DNA of 64,000 nucleotides from an uncultured Christensenellaceae bacterium (GCA_910586625.1 CAJUIZ010000001.1:248001-312000), one strand, 5' to 3'; shown: positions 8,920 through 16,148, counted from the stretch's first letter. The notes: generated from the letters alone by a model not told the origin. Made by a program: numbers and translations.

Positions 8920-9948
8920 TTAATATTCCATTTTTAAACATGCAGGGTCCCGTCTTGATTCTAACGTTTCATTTTCTAAAAATTTCTGAGCTAAACATCC
9001 AGAAAGACATTGAGAATACTGCGAACATAATTTACATGTTTCATTGGGTTCCTGCGCAAGAAACTTTCTAACAGTATTTAGGTATGTGGATTTTTCCCAA
9101 CATTCCAACAACGAACAATCTTTCAATGAACATGCATACGGAACTGCTACTATCCGCTCTGCCTCTATTTGCTTAAACGCATCACAAGGATAGATTCGCA
9201 AATCAGGAGCAATAATCAATCTATCTTTCGCTGCCATACATTTGGGATTATCATTGACTAGCAACACATTAAAAGGCGATCCGGTACGAATATTAAAACC
9301 TTTGACTCTAATATCTTTTATCATTTTTATCAAAGCAAGATTATCATTCTTTGTTAATGTCCCCTTACGCTTTAACATTCTCCCTCTGCCCTGTGGAACA
9401 AAACGCAGCACACTAACAGTATCTACTTGACTTTGCTTCGCCAAATTAATTATATCATACAATTTTTTATAATTAGTAGCCATTGCCACAAAATGTATTT
9501 CTGTTTTTATTCCCAGTGAATTACACAACTGTATAGCATTCAACGTATTTTTAAAGCTATCCTCTCGACGAGTAATCTGAATGTGTTCGTGTTCAACTGG
9601 TGAATAAACACTAAATACCGCTCGATATAATCCGGCTTCAGCCAACTTGTGAAAAAGTTCATTGGCACTTTCACAATTTCCCGAAGTATATATTGTGCTT
9701 TGTATTCCCAAATCTTTGCACAACGCCACACATTCCGGCAAGCCCTGCCACGTTAATGGCTCTCCTCCAGAAAACGCTATATCAGCGACCCCCATTTCTC
9801 TAGCCTGATGGACAATACTTTTGCACGTGTCCACTGACATATTTAATGCGTTATTTTCGTTTGCTTCACTAGAACAGTGTACGCAAGCAAGTGGGCAATG
9901 ATATGTAACTTCAATTTTAAGTTCTTTTAAATTATTCTCTATGTTCAT
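8920..9948 (-). CDS. Radical SAM protein with SPASM-type C-terminus
   Basis: 342 residues. The radical SAM signature CPLACVHC supplies C18, C22 and C25 for the AdoMet-binding cluster, with GGEP at 61-64. The C-terminal part is rich in Cys (C237, C255, C305, C308, C314, C318, C337) in a SPASM-like pattern (CKLCSQYSQCLSGC), indicating auxiliary Fe-S clusters. SPASM enzymes usually modify peptides or carry out oxidations, but no precursor-peptide gene or RRE domain is visible here. The 5' end overlaps the thymidylate-synthase-like gene by 17 bases, and the 3' end abuts the UDG-Panacea gene. The substrate is unknown; the neighbours suggest a nucleotide or nucleic acid, which is inference. The sequence around the signature and the SPASM tail do not fit viperin. 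Confidence 0.85.
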   Translation of the reverse strand: MNIENNLKELKIEVTYHCPLACVHCSSEANENNALNMSVDTCKSIVHQAREMGVADIAFSGGEPLTWQGLPECVALCKDLGIQSTIYTSGNCESANELFHKLAEAGLYRAVFSVYSPVEHEHIQITRREDSFKNTLNAIQLCNSLGIKTEIHFVAMATNYKKLYDIINLAKQSQVDTVSVLRFVPQGRGRMLKRKGTLTKNDNLALIKMIKDIRVKGFNIRTGSPFNVLLVNDNPKCMAAKDRLIIAPDLRIYPCDAFKQIEAERIVAVPYACSLKDCSLLECWEKSTYLNTVRKFLAQEPNETCKLCSQYSQCLSGCLAQKFLENETLESRRDPACLKMEY

Positions 9949-10690
9949 TTCTATCTAATATTGTTTTCGCGATATCATATAATCCGGTTTTACATGCGTT
10001 AACATAAGCGTGCGATGATACACATGTAACCGAACCCACATTTGAATTAGTTTCTTTGCATATATATTGTAATAGGCTACATAGCCCCCAATAATTGCCA
10101 AATGTACGTTCATAAAAATCATGATTTCTGTAAACAGCCAATAAATTTATAACTCTTGTCCCATTTTGTTTTTCTGTCTGAACAGCAACATAATTTAGAC
10201 AAGGCCCTCCCATTGTCCTGTTTGTCTCATTGCCAATTGTCGGTATAAACATGATGTTTGCCGAACCGTGGTTGCTTCGTCTATTATTAATATGATCAAT
10301 AATGTTTCCTAATTGATCGCACTCCTCTCCATTTTTCGTAGGGTAAGATATCATACGTTTAAAATACGTACCCCATCCACTATGTTCCATAGATCTTGTG
10401 CGAGCATAAAATCTATTGTACCATCGGTAAAACTTTTCTCGATTATTAATGCGGTCGCCTTTATAAAATCTTTGTGGAAAAATAGTATGCTGAACTTGGC
10501 TTGGCAACACTTTATGGGTTTCCTTCGCGAAATCAGTCATTAAGACGACAGCCTCATCATTATACAATAAAGGCTTACATATCGTCACAACTAAATTCCA
10601 TTGATTCCATGCGTTGTTTTTAAGTGTTTCGATTGCCCTTGCCCAGGCTACGGAAAAATCATCCTCGCAAATTAGCTTTGGTGTATTCAA
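9932..10690 (-). CDS. Thymidylate-synthase-like protein
   Basis: 252 residues resembling the thymidylate synthase / dUMP-dCMP hydroxymethylase fold, but clearly divergent. GGPCLNYV carries a candidate nucleophile C164. YRNHDFYERTFGNYWGL (187-203) parallels the QRSxDxxLGxPFN motif with R188, D191 and N199. SSHAYVN (225-231) parallels the DxHxY nucleotide-ribose motif with H227 and Y229. The family adds a C1 unit to C5 of dUMP or dCMP using folate. The host must make dTMP anyway, so a modified pyrimidine product or a regulatory role is more likely than housekeeping. Start TTG at 10690, nine bases after GGAGG. First gene of the three-gene operon, with a short-leader promoter. Confidence 0.75.
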   Translation of the reverse strand: MNTPKLICEDDFSVAWARAIETLKNNAWNQWNLVVTICKPLLYNDEAVVLMTDFAKETHKVLPSQVQHTIFPQRFYKGDRINNREKFYRWYNRFYARTRSMEHSGWGTYFKRMISYPTKNGEECDQLGNIIDHINNRRSNHGSANIMFIPTIGNETNRTMGGPCLNYVAVQTEKQNGTRVINLLAVYRNHDFYERTFGNYWGLCSLLQYICKETNSNVGSVTCVSSHAYVNACKTGLYDIAKTILDRNEHRE

Positions 10691-10707
10691 CTATTTTTAC
10701 CTCCCAT

Positions 10708-10736
10708 ATTATAACACATTTCATTTGATTGTACAA
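10708..10736 (-). promoter_or_regulatory. Promoter of the TS-like / radical SAM / UDG-Panacea operon
   Basis: TTGTAC, 17-base spacer, TATAAT on the minus strand. GGAGG follows only four bases after the -10, so the leader is very short. Confidence 0.7.
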
Positions 10737-10917
10737 CATGTTACTTCGCCCTATTTCATATGGTCACTAATACAAAGTTTTGAATCAACCAATTAGTACA
10801 ACAATATAAAATAAGACAAATTAATTATAATTTATTATATATACTACTTTTTTTGACAATTTGTTAACCTACTGAACGATTTTTTAAATAAAACTTTTTG
10901 AATAATTTTTATATTTG

Positions 10918-10946
10918 TTGAAAAAAAGAAGTAAATATGATATCCT
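10918..10946 (+). promoter_or_regulatory. Promoter of the HTH regulator gene
   Basis: TTGAAA, 17-base spacer, TATCCT, 54 bases before the ATG at 11001. The DNA from 10737 to 10917 is AT-rich with no gene. Confidence 0.55.
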
Positions 10947-11000
10947 ATCCAACCAATACTTTGACCACCGATTGACGATTGTCATTAAGGAGGTTATAAA

Positions 11001-11225
11001 ATGGATTGCAAATTAAAAGTGGCCAAGCGTGCAACGGGTTTACGTCTTTACCGTCTAATAGAAAACTCCGAGTATACACGAGAAGAAATCGCCAATTATT
11101 TAGAGTAAACCTCGACTCGTGTTATTTATGATTGGCTCAATGGAGTAAAACTACCTAGTACTGAAAATTTACTAAATCTTTCCAAATTGCTCAAAGTCCA
11201 AATAGAAGACATCCTTGTAATATAG
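11001..11225 (+). pseudogene. Cro/C1-type HTH regulator interrupted by an in-frame TAA
   Basis: 74 codons from ATG (with AAGGAGG nine bases upstream) to TAG, read through by one in-frame TAA at 11106-11108 (codon 36). Before the stop: LRLYRLIENSEYTREEIANYLE. After it: STRVIYDWLNGVKLPSTENL and LSKLLKVQIEDILVI. Together they make a typical small helix-turn-helix repressor, and the stop falls at the start of the recognition region. TAA is a normal stop elsewhere in the window, so this is most likely a nonsense mutation. The promoter, ribosome site and terminator all look intact, which suggests recent inactivation. The operator at 11289-11329 is a likely former target. Confidence 0.75.
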
Positions 11226-11240
11226 GATGTCTTCCTTTTT
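11208..11240 (+). terminator. Terminator overlapping the 3' end of the HTH gene
   Basis: Hairpin GACATCCT / AGGATGTC followed by a T-rich run. Confidence 0.8.
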
Positions 11241-11285
11241 TGAACTCACGGTTCATTGGCAAATAAACCAATATCATTTATAATA

Positions 11286-11329
11286 TTGACATAAGATTTG
11301 CTTATGTGTTAAAATAATTAACACATAAG
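11286..11329 (+). promoter_or_regulatory. Promoter overlapped by ACATAAG half-sites
   Basis: TTGACA (11286-11291), 18-base spacer, TAAAAT (11310-11315). Three copies of ACATAAG/CTTATGT lie at 11289, 11301 and 11323. Two of them form a perfect 11-bp inverted repeat (11301-11311 and 11319-11329) across the -10. This is the arrangement of a repressor operator, plausibly for the adjacent HTH protein. Confidence 0.7.
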
Positions 11330-11573
11330 AGTTTGTTCGGACATGTGTTGCCGAATATATGCCTAAAAGCATAGTTTGTTGGAATTGTAATTAACCTTGA
11401 CACTTAGTAAGTTTAATACCGCATACTAACGTATTCAGTACTAAATATTACTGCTTAAGATTTCACAAGTAGCGTTACAAGGAATGCAAATGAGGGCTAG
11501 CGTGGTATGTGTCTTATGTACTAGCTTGGTAATCAATCGAGCGGAGACACTTTTCACGGAAAGTGTCTTTTTT
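11321..11573 (+). ncRNA. Candidate structured ncRNA or attenuated leader
   Basis: About 250 bases between a good promoter and a strong terminator (AGACACTTT / AAAGTGTCT plus T6), with no ORF. Local helices visible include TTCGG/CCGAA (from 11336), ATGC/GCAT, CTGCTT/AAGTAG (with G-U) and GGCTAG/CTAGCT. A GTGTCT segment just upstream could pair with the terminator's AGACAC arm, so an antiterminated state is possible. The terminator ends 13 bases before the next ATG, so this is either a free ncRNA or a transcription-attenuation leader. It does not match T-box, tmRNA, SRP or RNase P signatures that I know. Confidence 0.5.
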
Positions 11574-11586
11574 ATCGAGGAATATT

Positions 11587-11955
11587 ATGAAAAGAGAAAG
11601 AAAATGTAAAAATACCAATTATGAATTATATAAGTATCTTGATGCTAAATCAAAAATAGATGACACGCGTTATTGGGGACTATTTAGACTCCAAAAAAAC
11701 AAAGAACATACCGCTAATGATATTAAAATTGATCCAAAACGTTTTCAAAAAATGACTTATCACCATTTTACTGAAGAACAATTGAAAATCATTAATGCTC
11801 GAAAAACACACTATTTTTTTCCTAAAAAGTATTATTCTACCGATTATAATTGTAATATTTTTATAAGCGAAATCAATGATATTAAGTCATACTGGAACAC
11901 CCAATTCTTGCCATTAATCAAGACATCAGTTAATAATATAAAGAAACCTAAATAA
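11587..11955 (+). CDS. Uncharacterised 122-residue basic protein
   Basis: I do not recognise a family. The protein starts MKRERKCKNTNYELY, with AGGA seven bases upstream, directly after the ncRNA/leader terminator. It is rich in Lys, Tyr and Asn, has no signal peptide or membrane segment, and ends KTSVNNIKKPK. The Lys/Tyr-rich composition would suit nucleic-acid binding, but that is inference. It precedes the HEPN-like gene by 24 bases and is probably its operon partner. A longer frame beginning upstream at 11563 overlaps the terminator and is not used. Confidence 0.6.
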   Translation: MKRERKCKNTNYELYKYLDAKSKIDDTRYWGLFRLQKNKEHTANDIKIDPKRFQKMTYHHFTEEQLKIINARKTHYFFPKKYYSTDYNCNIFISEINDIKSYWNTQFLPLIKTSVNNIKKPK

Positions 11956-11979
11956 CTAACCCCTGGAGATTATCATAAT

Positions 11980-12588
11980 TTGCAATGCGGCATTTCAGGG
12001 CCCGGAGCAGCACAAGCATGGGCAAACTTTGCTAATATGAGCCAAGCGAATGAATATCGCGAGCAATGTTTCGTTACGTTATTTAGCCTATATTCTGAGT
12101 TCTTCCACTTTATGGCTTCGCGCTTTGAAGCTATACTTGTCAAGGTATTAAGTAAAAACAACGCATTGGCAGACAAATTTGATCGAAACATATTCTACGC
12201 CACTGCCATTGGAAAAGACAAAAGCATTCAAGAATTAGAACACTTTAAGTATTTCGATAAACTATATTGTATTTGGAATTTTATAAAGCATAATAGTGCC
12301 TCAACTTACAAAACATTAAACGATAGATACCCAGAAATTATATACTCAAAAGAACCTTATGAACAAGGCGAACTCGCATTATATTATATTAAATTTTCCG
12401 AGCAACTAATAAACGAAATAATCGATGGATGTATTGAATTTTTTAAAGAATATTGCTCATTGGTATTCAATGAAAACTATCAGGAAGCACAATGGAATTA
12501 CACTACTTATTTTACATCAATAGTAAGAGATGAAATAGAAAATATTATAAATCCATTAGGTCTTCAATGGTGGGATGACCTAGATTAA
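11980..12588 (+). CDS. HEPN-like protein of 202 residues
   Basis: Mostly alpha-helical, soluble protein. The best clue is WNFIKHN (99-105) in a helix-rich context, resembling the (R/N)x3-5(K)H motif of HEPN-type RNases and their relatives. The N-terminal half (EYREQCFVTLFSLYSEFFHFM) also suits a HEPN bundle. HEPN proteins are common RNA-cutting toxins or effectors in mobile islands. The start is TTG at 11980, preceded by GGAG 11 bases upstream. It lies between a small basic protein and a small NPNN-repeat protein, all on the plus strand. Assignment to HEPN is tentative because the canonical Arg is replaced by Asn. Confidence 0.55.
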   Translation: MQCGISGPGAAQAWANFANMSQANEYREQCFVTLFSLYSEFFHFMASRFEAILVKVLSKNNALADKFDRNIFYATAIGKDKSIQELEHFKYFDKLYCIWNFIKHNSASTYKTLNDRYPEIIYSKEPYEQGELALYYIKFSEQLINEIIDGCIEFFKEYCSLVFNENYQEAQWNYTTYFTSIVRDEIENIINPLGLQWWDDLD

Positions 12589-12608
12589 AAATAAAGGAGG
12601 TGATATAA

Positions 12609-12821
12609 ATGGGTAAAGGACACGGCGTTTCAGGATATACTCACACACAAAAACAATTGGACAACTATGCGAATCGACATAATCCTAACAATCCTGCTTA
12701 TCACGCAAACTTGGAAAATCATTCAAATCAATGCAATCCTAATAATGATGAATATTATCGTAGTCGCGAAGGTGTTGCAGGATTAAAATCGGATATTACA
12801 CCAGATTTATTAAAAAAGTAA
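12609..12821 (+). CDS. Small NPNN-repeat protein
   Basis: 70 residues with a near-ideal ribosome site (AAGGAGG). It has two related units, YANRHNPNNPAY and HSNQCNPNNDEY, preceded by GVSGYTHTQKQLD. I recognise this as a widespread small family in phage- and plasmid-derived DNA, often found as an orphan, with no established function. It is hydrophilic with no signal peptide. It lies 20 bases after the HEPN-like gene and is followed by a strong terminator, so it ends the operon. The mix of polar Asn-rich repeats could be structural or a small regulator. Confidence 0.7.
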   Translation: MGKGHGVSGYTHTQKQLDNYANRHNPNNPAYHANLENHSNQCNPNNDEYYRSREGVAGLKSDITPDLLKK

Positions 12822-12830
12822 CAAATTTTC

Positions 12831-12867
12831 CATATAAAAACACCCTTTAAAAGGGTGTTTTTATATG
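12831..12867 (+). terminator. Terminator of the plus-strand island operon
   Basis: 18-bp hairpin with arms ACACCCTTT / AAAGGGTGT extended by A/T pairs, with a T-run inside the 3' arm. Confidence 0.85.
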
Positions 12868-13063
12868 TCTTTAAAGTGAAAATCGGTGTATTTCTATCTC
12901 AACGCGACGGAGTAAAATTGTGCTATAAAAATGTCGGTTTTGCCTACGCATCATTTTTGTTGAAAAATGTTGGCAAAATGGTTAAAAAATACTAAAAAAG
13001 TCGGTAATTGTTGGCAGTTTTGGGGCTATTTTGGTTGTTAAATGGTTAGGCTGCCCATTCCGC

Positions 13064-13113
13064 GCGGACTTCTGATCCGTCATTCGCTGGTTCAAATCCT
13101 GCTACCCTATCCA
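13064..13113 (+). repeat. Degenerate 3' copy of tRNA-Gln (right attachment site)
   Basis: Bases 13076-13113 match 6964-7001 of tRNA-Gln at 36 of 38 positions, including the CCA. The anticodon arm before them is shifted, the T stem has a T-T mismatch, and no 5' half exists. It is therefore not a working tRNA. It marks the right end of the island. The stretch 12868-13063 to its left has no gene. Confidence 0.75.
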
Positions 13114-13118
13114 TTTTG

Positions 13119-13150
13119 AGTGCATTGTGTTTTAACAATGCACTTTTTTA
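13119..13150 (+). terminator. Terminator after the partial tRNA
   Basis: Hairpin AGTGCATTGT / ACAATGCACT followed by T6. Probably the original tRNA-Gln terminator, displaced by the island. No gene was seen from 13151 to 13434; a hairpin lies at 13208-13238. Confidence 0.75.
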
Positions 13151-13434
13151 TTATAAATATTCCACGCAAATCCATTCTTCCGTAAAATCTCGATGTTGTA
13201 AATATAAAATCCGCTTGATAATATTTTTCAAGCGGATTGTTATTTGAATAAACTATTCTGCATACCGTCGTAAAAGTTTAGACGTTCTATGCTTGTGTTA
13301 TTGAAAAATTTAACACAACTCTTAAAATCGGCGTTCCGGTAACGTACAGTTAAATGTCGCCTTTAATTCCGCCTTTTGCAATGATTAAAGTTGCAAAACC
13401 GCGCCTAACCGAATTGAAAACAAGCGGCAGCAGC

Positions 13435-15174
13435 TTAACCCAATTCTTTTATTACATCACAGGTTATCGGGTCGAAGACATAGGTGTCTTCCAACGAAAA
13501 GCTCACGGCTATATCGTCGTTGGTTGTAATCAAGCTTTTAGCGTCAAAGCGCGCCACAACGTCCTTATCGCAAAAATCGAAGTGTACGCTATACTCGCCG
13601 CCCAACAGTTCGCAAATAGTGGGTTTTGTTATAAAGCAACCTTCGTATTTTTTGCCGACTTGCACCTTTTCTATACGTATACGCTCCGGACGGATACCTA
13701 CCGTCAACGCGCCGTCCGTATGCAAACGGTTCTTCAATTCTTCCAATTTGCTTTCGCCAATCGACTTTTCCTTGGGGACTTCGTCCGCGCCGTTCTTCTT
13801 TTTATCCAATTTTTCTTTTATTTTTACAAAAATATTTTCCTTCTTTTTAACTTTTTTATCCGAAAGGCTTTCTCCTGTTGCGGACATAATCTTCAAAACT
13901 TTTTCGCGGGCTTGCGCGTCGAAATTTTCCAAAATTCCTTGGAAGTCGGCAACTTTTTCCTTATAAAATTCGTCGTAACGCGCGACAAACTTCTTGTCCA
14001 TAGGAATGCTTACGTCGCCGTGCTCCAAGCGCATACCCTTGCGATCGAACTTCATATCGAACAAGTTCATAGAAGGAGACCCGATAAAGCGCGCTACAAA
14101 CAGGTTGGAAGGACTGTTGTAAACTTCTTCGGGCGTGCCTATCTGCTGGATAAATCCGCGCGACATTACTACGATGCGGCTTGCCATAGTCATAGCTTCC
14201 GTCTGATCGTGCGTAACGTATATCGTGGTTGCGTTTATCTTGTTGTGCAGCTTGACTATTTCGCTGCGCATTGTAAGACGAAGCTTTGCGTCAAGGTTAG
14301 ACAGCGGCTCGTCCATTAAAAATACGGGGACGTTCTTGATAATAGCTCTGCCCAACGCCACGCGCTGCATTTGTCCGCCGGAAAGCTCCTTGGGAAGCTT
14401 GTCTAAATAGGCAGTCAAATCAAGCTTTTCCGCCGTTTCGTAAACCTTCTTCTTTATCTCATAGTTTGTAAGCTTACGAATCTGCGTTTTTTCGTTGCCG
14501 TCGCTGTCCACTTCGCAAAAACGCTCGTTAAGCTTAACGCCGCTTTGCGCAACCTTTTCCAGCTCGGCAGTCTCGCTCATACGTATTCTTTCCAGCCACA
14601 CGCTTTTAACATCTTCCGACGGCTGTCCGTCAAACGCGGACTTGGCGCAAAAATCGTACAAGAGTTTTGCGCCGTCAAGCGACAAATCGAAAATAGTGGC
14701 AATGCGTTCTTCCTTGTCGTCCTTAGAGCCCTTTTCACGCATAACGTTTACAAGTGCCGCCGTAAGCGTATTCCAATCCGTTTCGCCAAGCAGCTTTTTT
14801 ACTTCGTCGCAGGCAAACAAAACGGAGTTTACAATAGGCGCGGGATATTTATTGATTGTTAACGGAAAAGCGATATTATTAAATACGTTCATCTGCGGGT
14901 ACAAGGCGTAGCTTTGAAAAACTATTGCCATCTTCCTGTCTTTGCACGGCTTAAAATTCAAAAGCTCGTCTTCCATATAAATCTCGCCGGCGGAAATGTC
15001 TTCCAAGCCAGCTATCATTCTAAGCGTAGTGGATTTACCGCAGCCGGAAGGTCCGACGATTACGATAAACTCGTTACGCTCTATATCGAGATTAAAATTA
15101 TATACGGCTTTTTCTCCGTTAGGATATATTTTCTCTACGTTTTTTAACGTTATAAATGCACTGTTTGCGCTCAT
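13435..15174 (-). CDS. MalK/UgpC-type sugar ABC transporter ATPase with large insertions
   Basis: 579 residues, against about 370 in typical MalK. Core motifs are intact: Walker A GPSGCGKS (about 41-48), Q-loop VFQSYALYP (Gln about 87), signature LSGGQMQR (about 264), Walker B VFLMDEP (about 284), H-loop THDQTEA. About 177 residues lie between the Q-loop and the signature, where MalK has about 50. This helical insertion is shared with the other importer ATPase in the window. A second Lys-rich insertion (about 400-485) splits the C-terminal regulatory domain before GIRPERIRI. The ATG is chosen because AAGGTG lies seven bases upstream. Last gene of the sugar operon, it powers the two permeases just upstream. 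Confidence 0.92.
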   Translation of the reverse strand: MSANSAFITLKNVEKIYPNGEKAVYNFNLDIERNEFIVIVGPSGCGKSTTLRMIAGLEDISAGEIYMEDELLNFKPCKDRKMAIVFQSYALYPQMNVFNNIAFPLTINKYPAPIVNSVLFACDEVKKLLGETDWNTLTAALVNVMREKGSKDDKEERIATIFDLSLDGAKLLYDFCAKSAFDGQPSEDVKSVWLERIRMSETAELEKVAQSGVKLNERFCEVDSDGNEKTQIRKLTNYEIKKKVYETAEKLDLTAYLDKLPKELSGGQMQRVALGRAIIKNVPVFLMDEPLSNLDAKLRLTMRSEIVKLHNKINATTIYVTHDQTEAMTMASRIVVMSRGFIQQIGTPEEVYNSPSNLFVARFIGSPSMNLFDMKFDRKGMRLEHGDVSIPMDKKFVARYDEFYKEKVADFQGILENFDAQAREKVLKIMSATGESLSDKKVKKKENIFVKIKEKLDKKKNGADEVPKEKSIGESKLEELKNRLHTDGALTVGIRPERIRIEKVQVGKKYEGCFITKPTICELLGGEYSVHFDFCDKDVVARFDAKSLITTNDDIAVSFSLEDTYVFDPITCDVIKELG

Positions 15175-15215
15175 ATATGTCACCTTTTATCTTTATTGGA
15201 TTATAGTCGCGCCCG

Positions 15216-16148
15216 TTACGCCTTAATGCCCGTGGAAGCAAGTCCGTCAATCATTTTACTTTGCGTAAACAGGAATACTATGATTATCGGCAACATAGCA
15301 AAAACGCTCGTCGCCATTGCCACGCCCGTAGCGGCTGCCGCCGCTTGCGAATCGGTAAACTTGGTAAGTCCGATTGTTACCGTCCACCACTTTTGCGCTT
15401 CGCCGGAGAAAATAAGCTGCGGCCAGTTAAGCGAGTTCCACGAACCGGTAAAGGTAAACAGAACTATAAGCATTATGGTAGACCTTGCAAGCGGAACGAT
15501 AATCTTGGTAAATATCTTGAAATTGCTCGCGCCGTCGCTTCGCGCGCTGTCCACTATATCGCGCGGAATGGACAGGAAGAAGTTGCGCATAAGCAACATA
15601 TTGAATATACCCGATACGCCCGGCATTACTATCCAAAAGAAGATATACGCATACGACCCTGCGGAGCTGCTAATCGCCAAGCCGTTGCGTATAGCGGCAA
15701 AAATAGCAAACATAGGCGCGGTGCCTATTACTCCGGGAACAGCCATCCACAGGTAAAGCAACTTGACAAACTTTTCCTTGCCTCGGAAATTCAAAAACAC
15801 CAAAACGTACGCGGTAAGCAAATCCAACAACACGGTCAATCCAACGTGGAGTAACGTCGACCACAGCGAGTTGCCCAACCAGTAAAAAATCTTGGCGTCC
15901 GAATCGGCGGACAAAAACGACTTGTAATGCGCAAGCGTCCACTGCCCCGCAGACGGGAACAGCTTGCCCGGATTGGTTTGCAGGTCATAATCCGACTTGA
16001 AGCTTGTGCCCACCATATAAATCAACGGCAGCATCCACAAAATCGTCACTATAAACAATACAACGAAAGACACCGTCTTTTCCTTACGTATAGTACGCTC
16101 CGACTTGGAAAGCGTCTTTTTAGGTTTATCAGTTAATCGAGTTAACAT
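15216..16148 (-). CDS. Sugar ABC transporter permease, MalG type
   Basis: 310 residues with six predicted membrane helices. The first is VSFVVLFIVTILWMLPLIYM; the last ends near FAMLPIIIVFLF. The cytoplasmic coupling (EAA) loop is DSARSDGASNFKIFTKIIVPLA, which docks on the MalK-type ATPase. It begins inside the MalF-type gene (20-base overlap), so the two permeases are made together. CUT1-family importer half; the substrate is probably an oligosaccharide released by the operon's GH97. Confidence 0.92.
   Translation of the reverse strand: MLTRLTDKPKKTLSKSERTIRKEKTVSFVVLFIVTILWMLPLIYMVGTSFKSDYDLQTNPGKLFPSAGQWTLAHYKSFLSADSDAKIFYWLGNSLWSTLLHVGLTVLLDLLTAYVLVFLNFRGKEKFVKLLYLWMAVPGVIGTAPMFAIFAAIRNGLAISSSAGSYAYIFFWIVMPGVSGIFNMLLMRNFFLSIPRDIVDSARSDGASNFKIFTKIIVPLARSTIMLIVLFTFTGSWNSLNWPQLIFSGEAQKWWTVTIGLTKFTDSQAAAAATGVAMATSVFAMLPIIIVFLFTQSKMIDGLASTGIKA

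Larger units (their letters stand above)
7002..13113. mobile_element. AT-rich genomic island inserted at tRNA-Gln
   Basis: About 6.1 kb that starts directly after tRNA-Gln and ends at a partial copy of its 3' end, the usual signature of tRNA-targeted integration. It is visibly richer in A+T than the flanking operons, and all its genes are accessory types. I find no tyrosine or serine recombinase, so it is non-autonomous or decayed. Two divergent arms leave a central intergenic region at about 10.7-11.0 kb: a minus-strand operon (7.2-10.7 kb) and plus-strand genes (11.0-12.8 kb). Confidence 0.75.

Noticed and set aside
8920..9948. Prokaryotic viperin
   Set aside because: The radical SAM domain has a SPASM-type Cys-rich tail and lacks the viperin pattern after CxxxCxxC. 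No nucleotide kinase lies beside it.
11286..11573. T-box riboswitch or retron RNA
   Set aside because: The T-box core sequence is not present and the following gene is not an amino-acid gene. No reverse transcriptase lies nearby.
13041..13113. A second complete tRNA (anticodon TCT, Arg) at the right island edge
   Set aside because: Only the 3' half is tRNA-like. There is no matching 5' acceptor strand or D arm, and the T stem has a mismatch. It is a partial tRNA-Gln copy.
7002..13113. Prophage or complete integrative element
   Set aside because: No integrase, structural, replication or conjugation genes were found.
13208..13238. Terminator between island and sugar operon
   Set aside because: A clean 11-bp hairpin exists, but neither side has a convincing T-run, so it was not annotated as a terminator.
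13354..14319. Long plus-strand frame opposite the MalK-type gene
   Set aside because: The opposite strand carries a clear ABC ATPase; the frame is a codon-pattern shadow, like the frames opposite addA, ftsH and the Ig-like lipoprotein.
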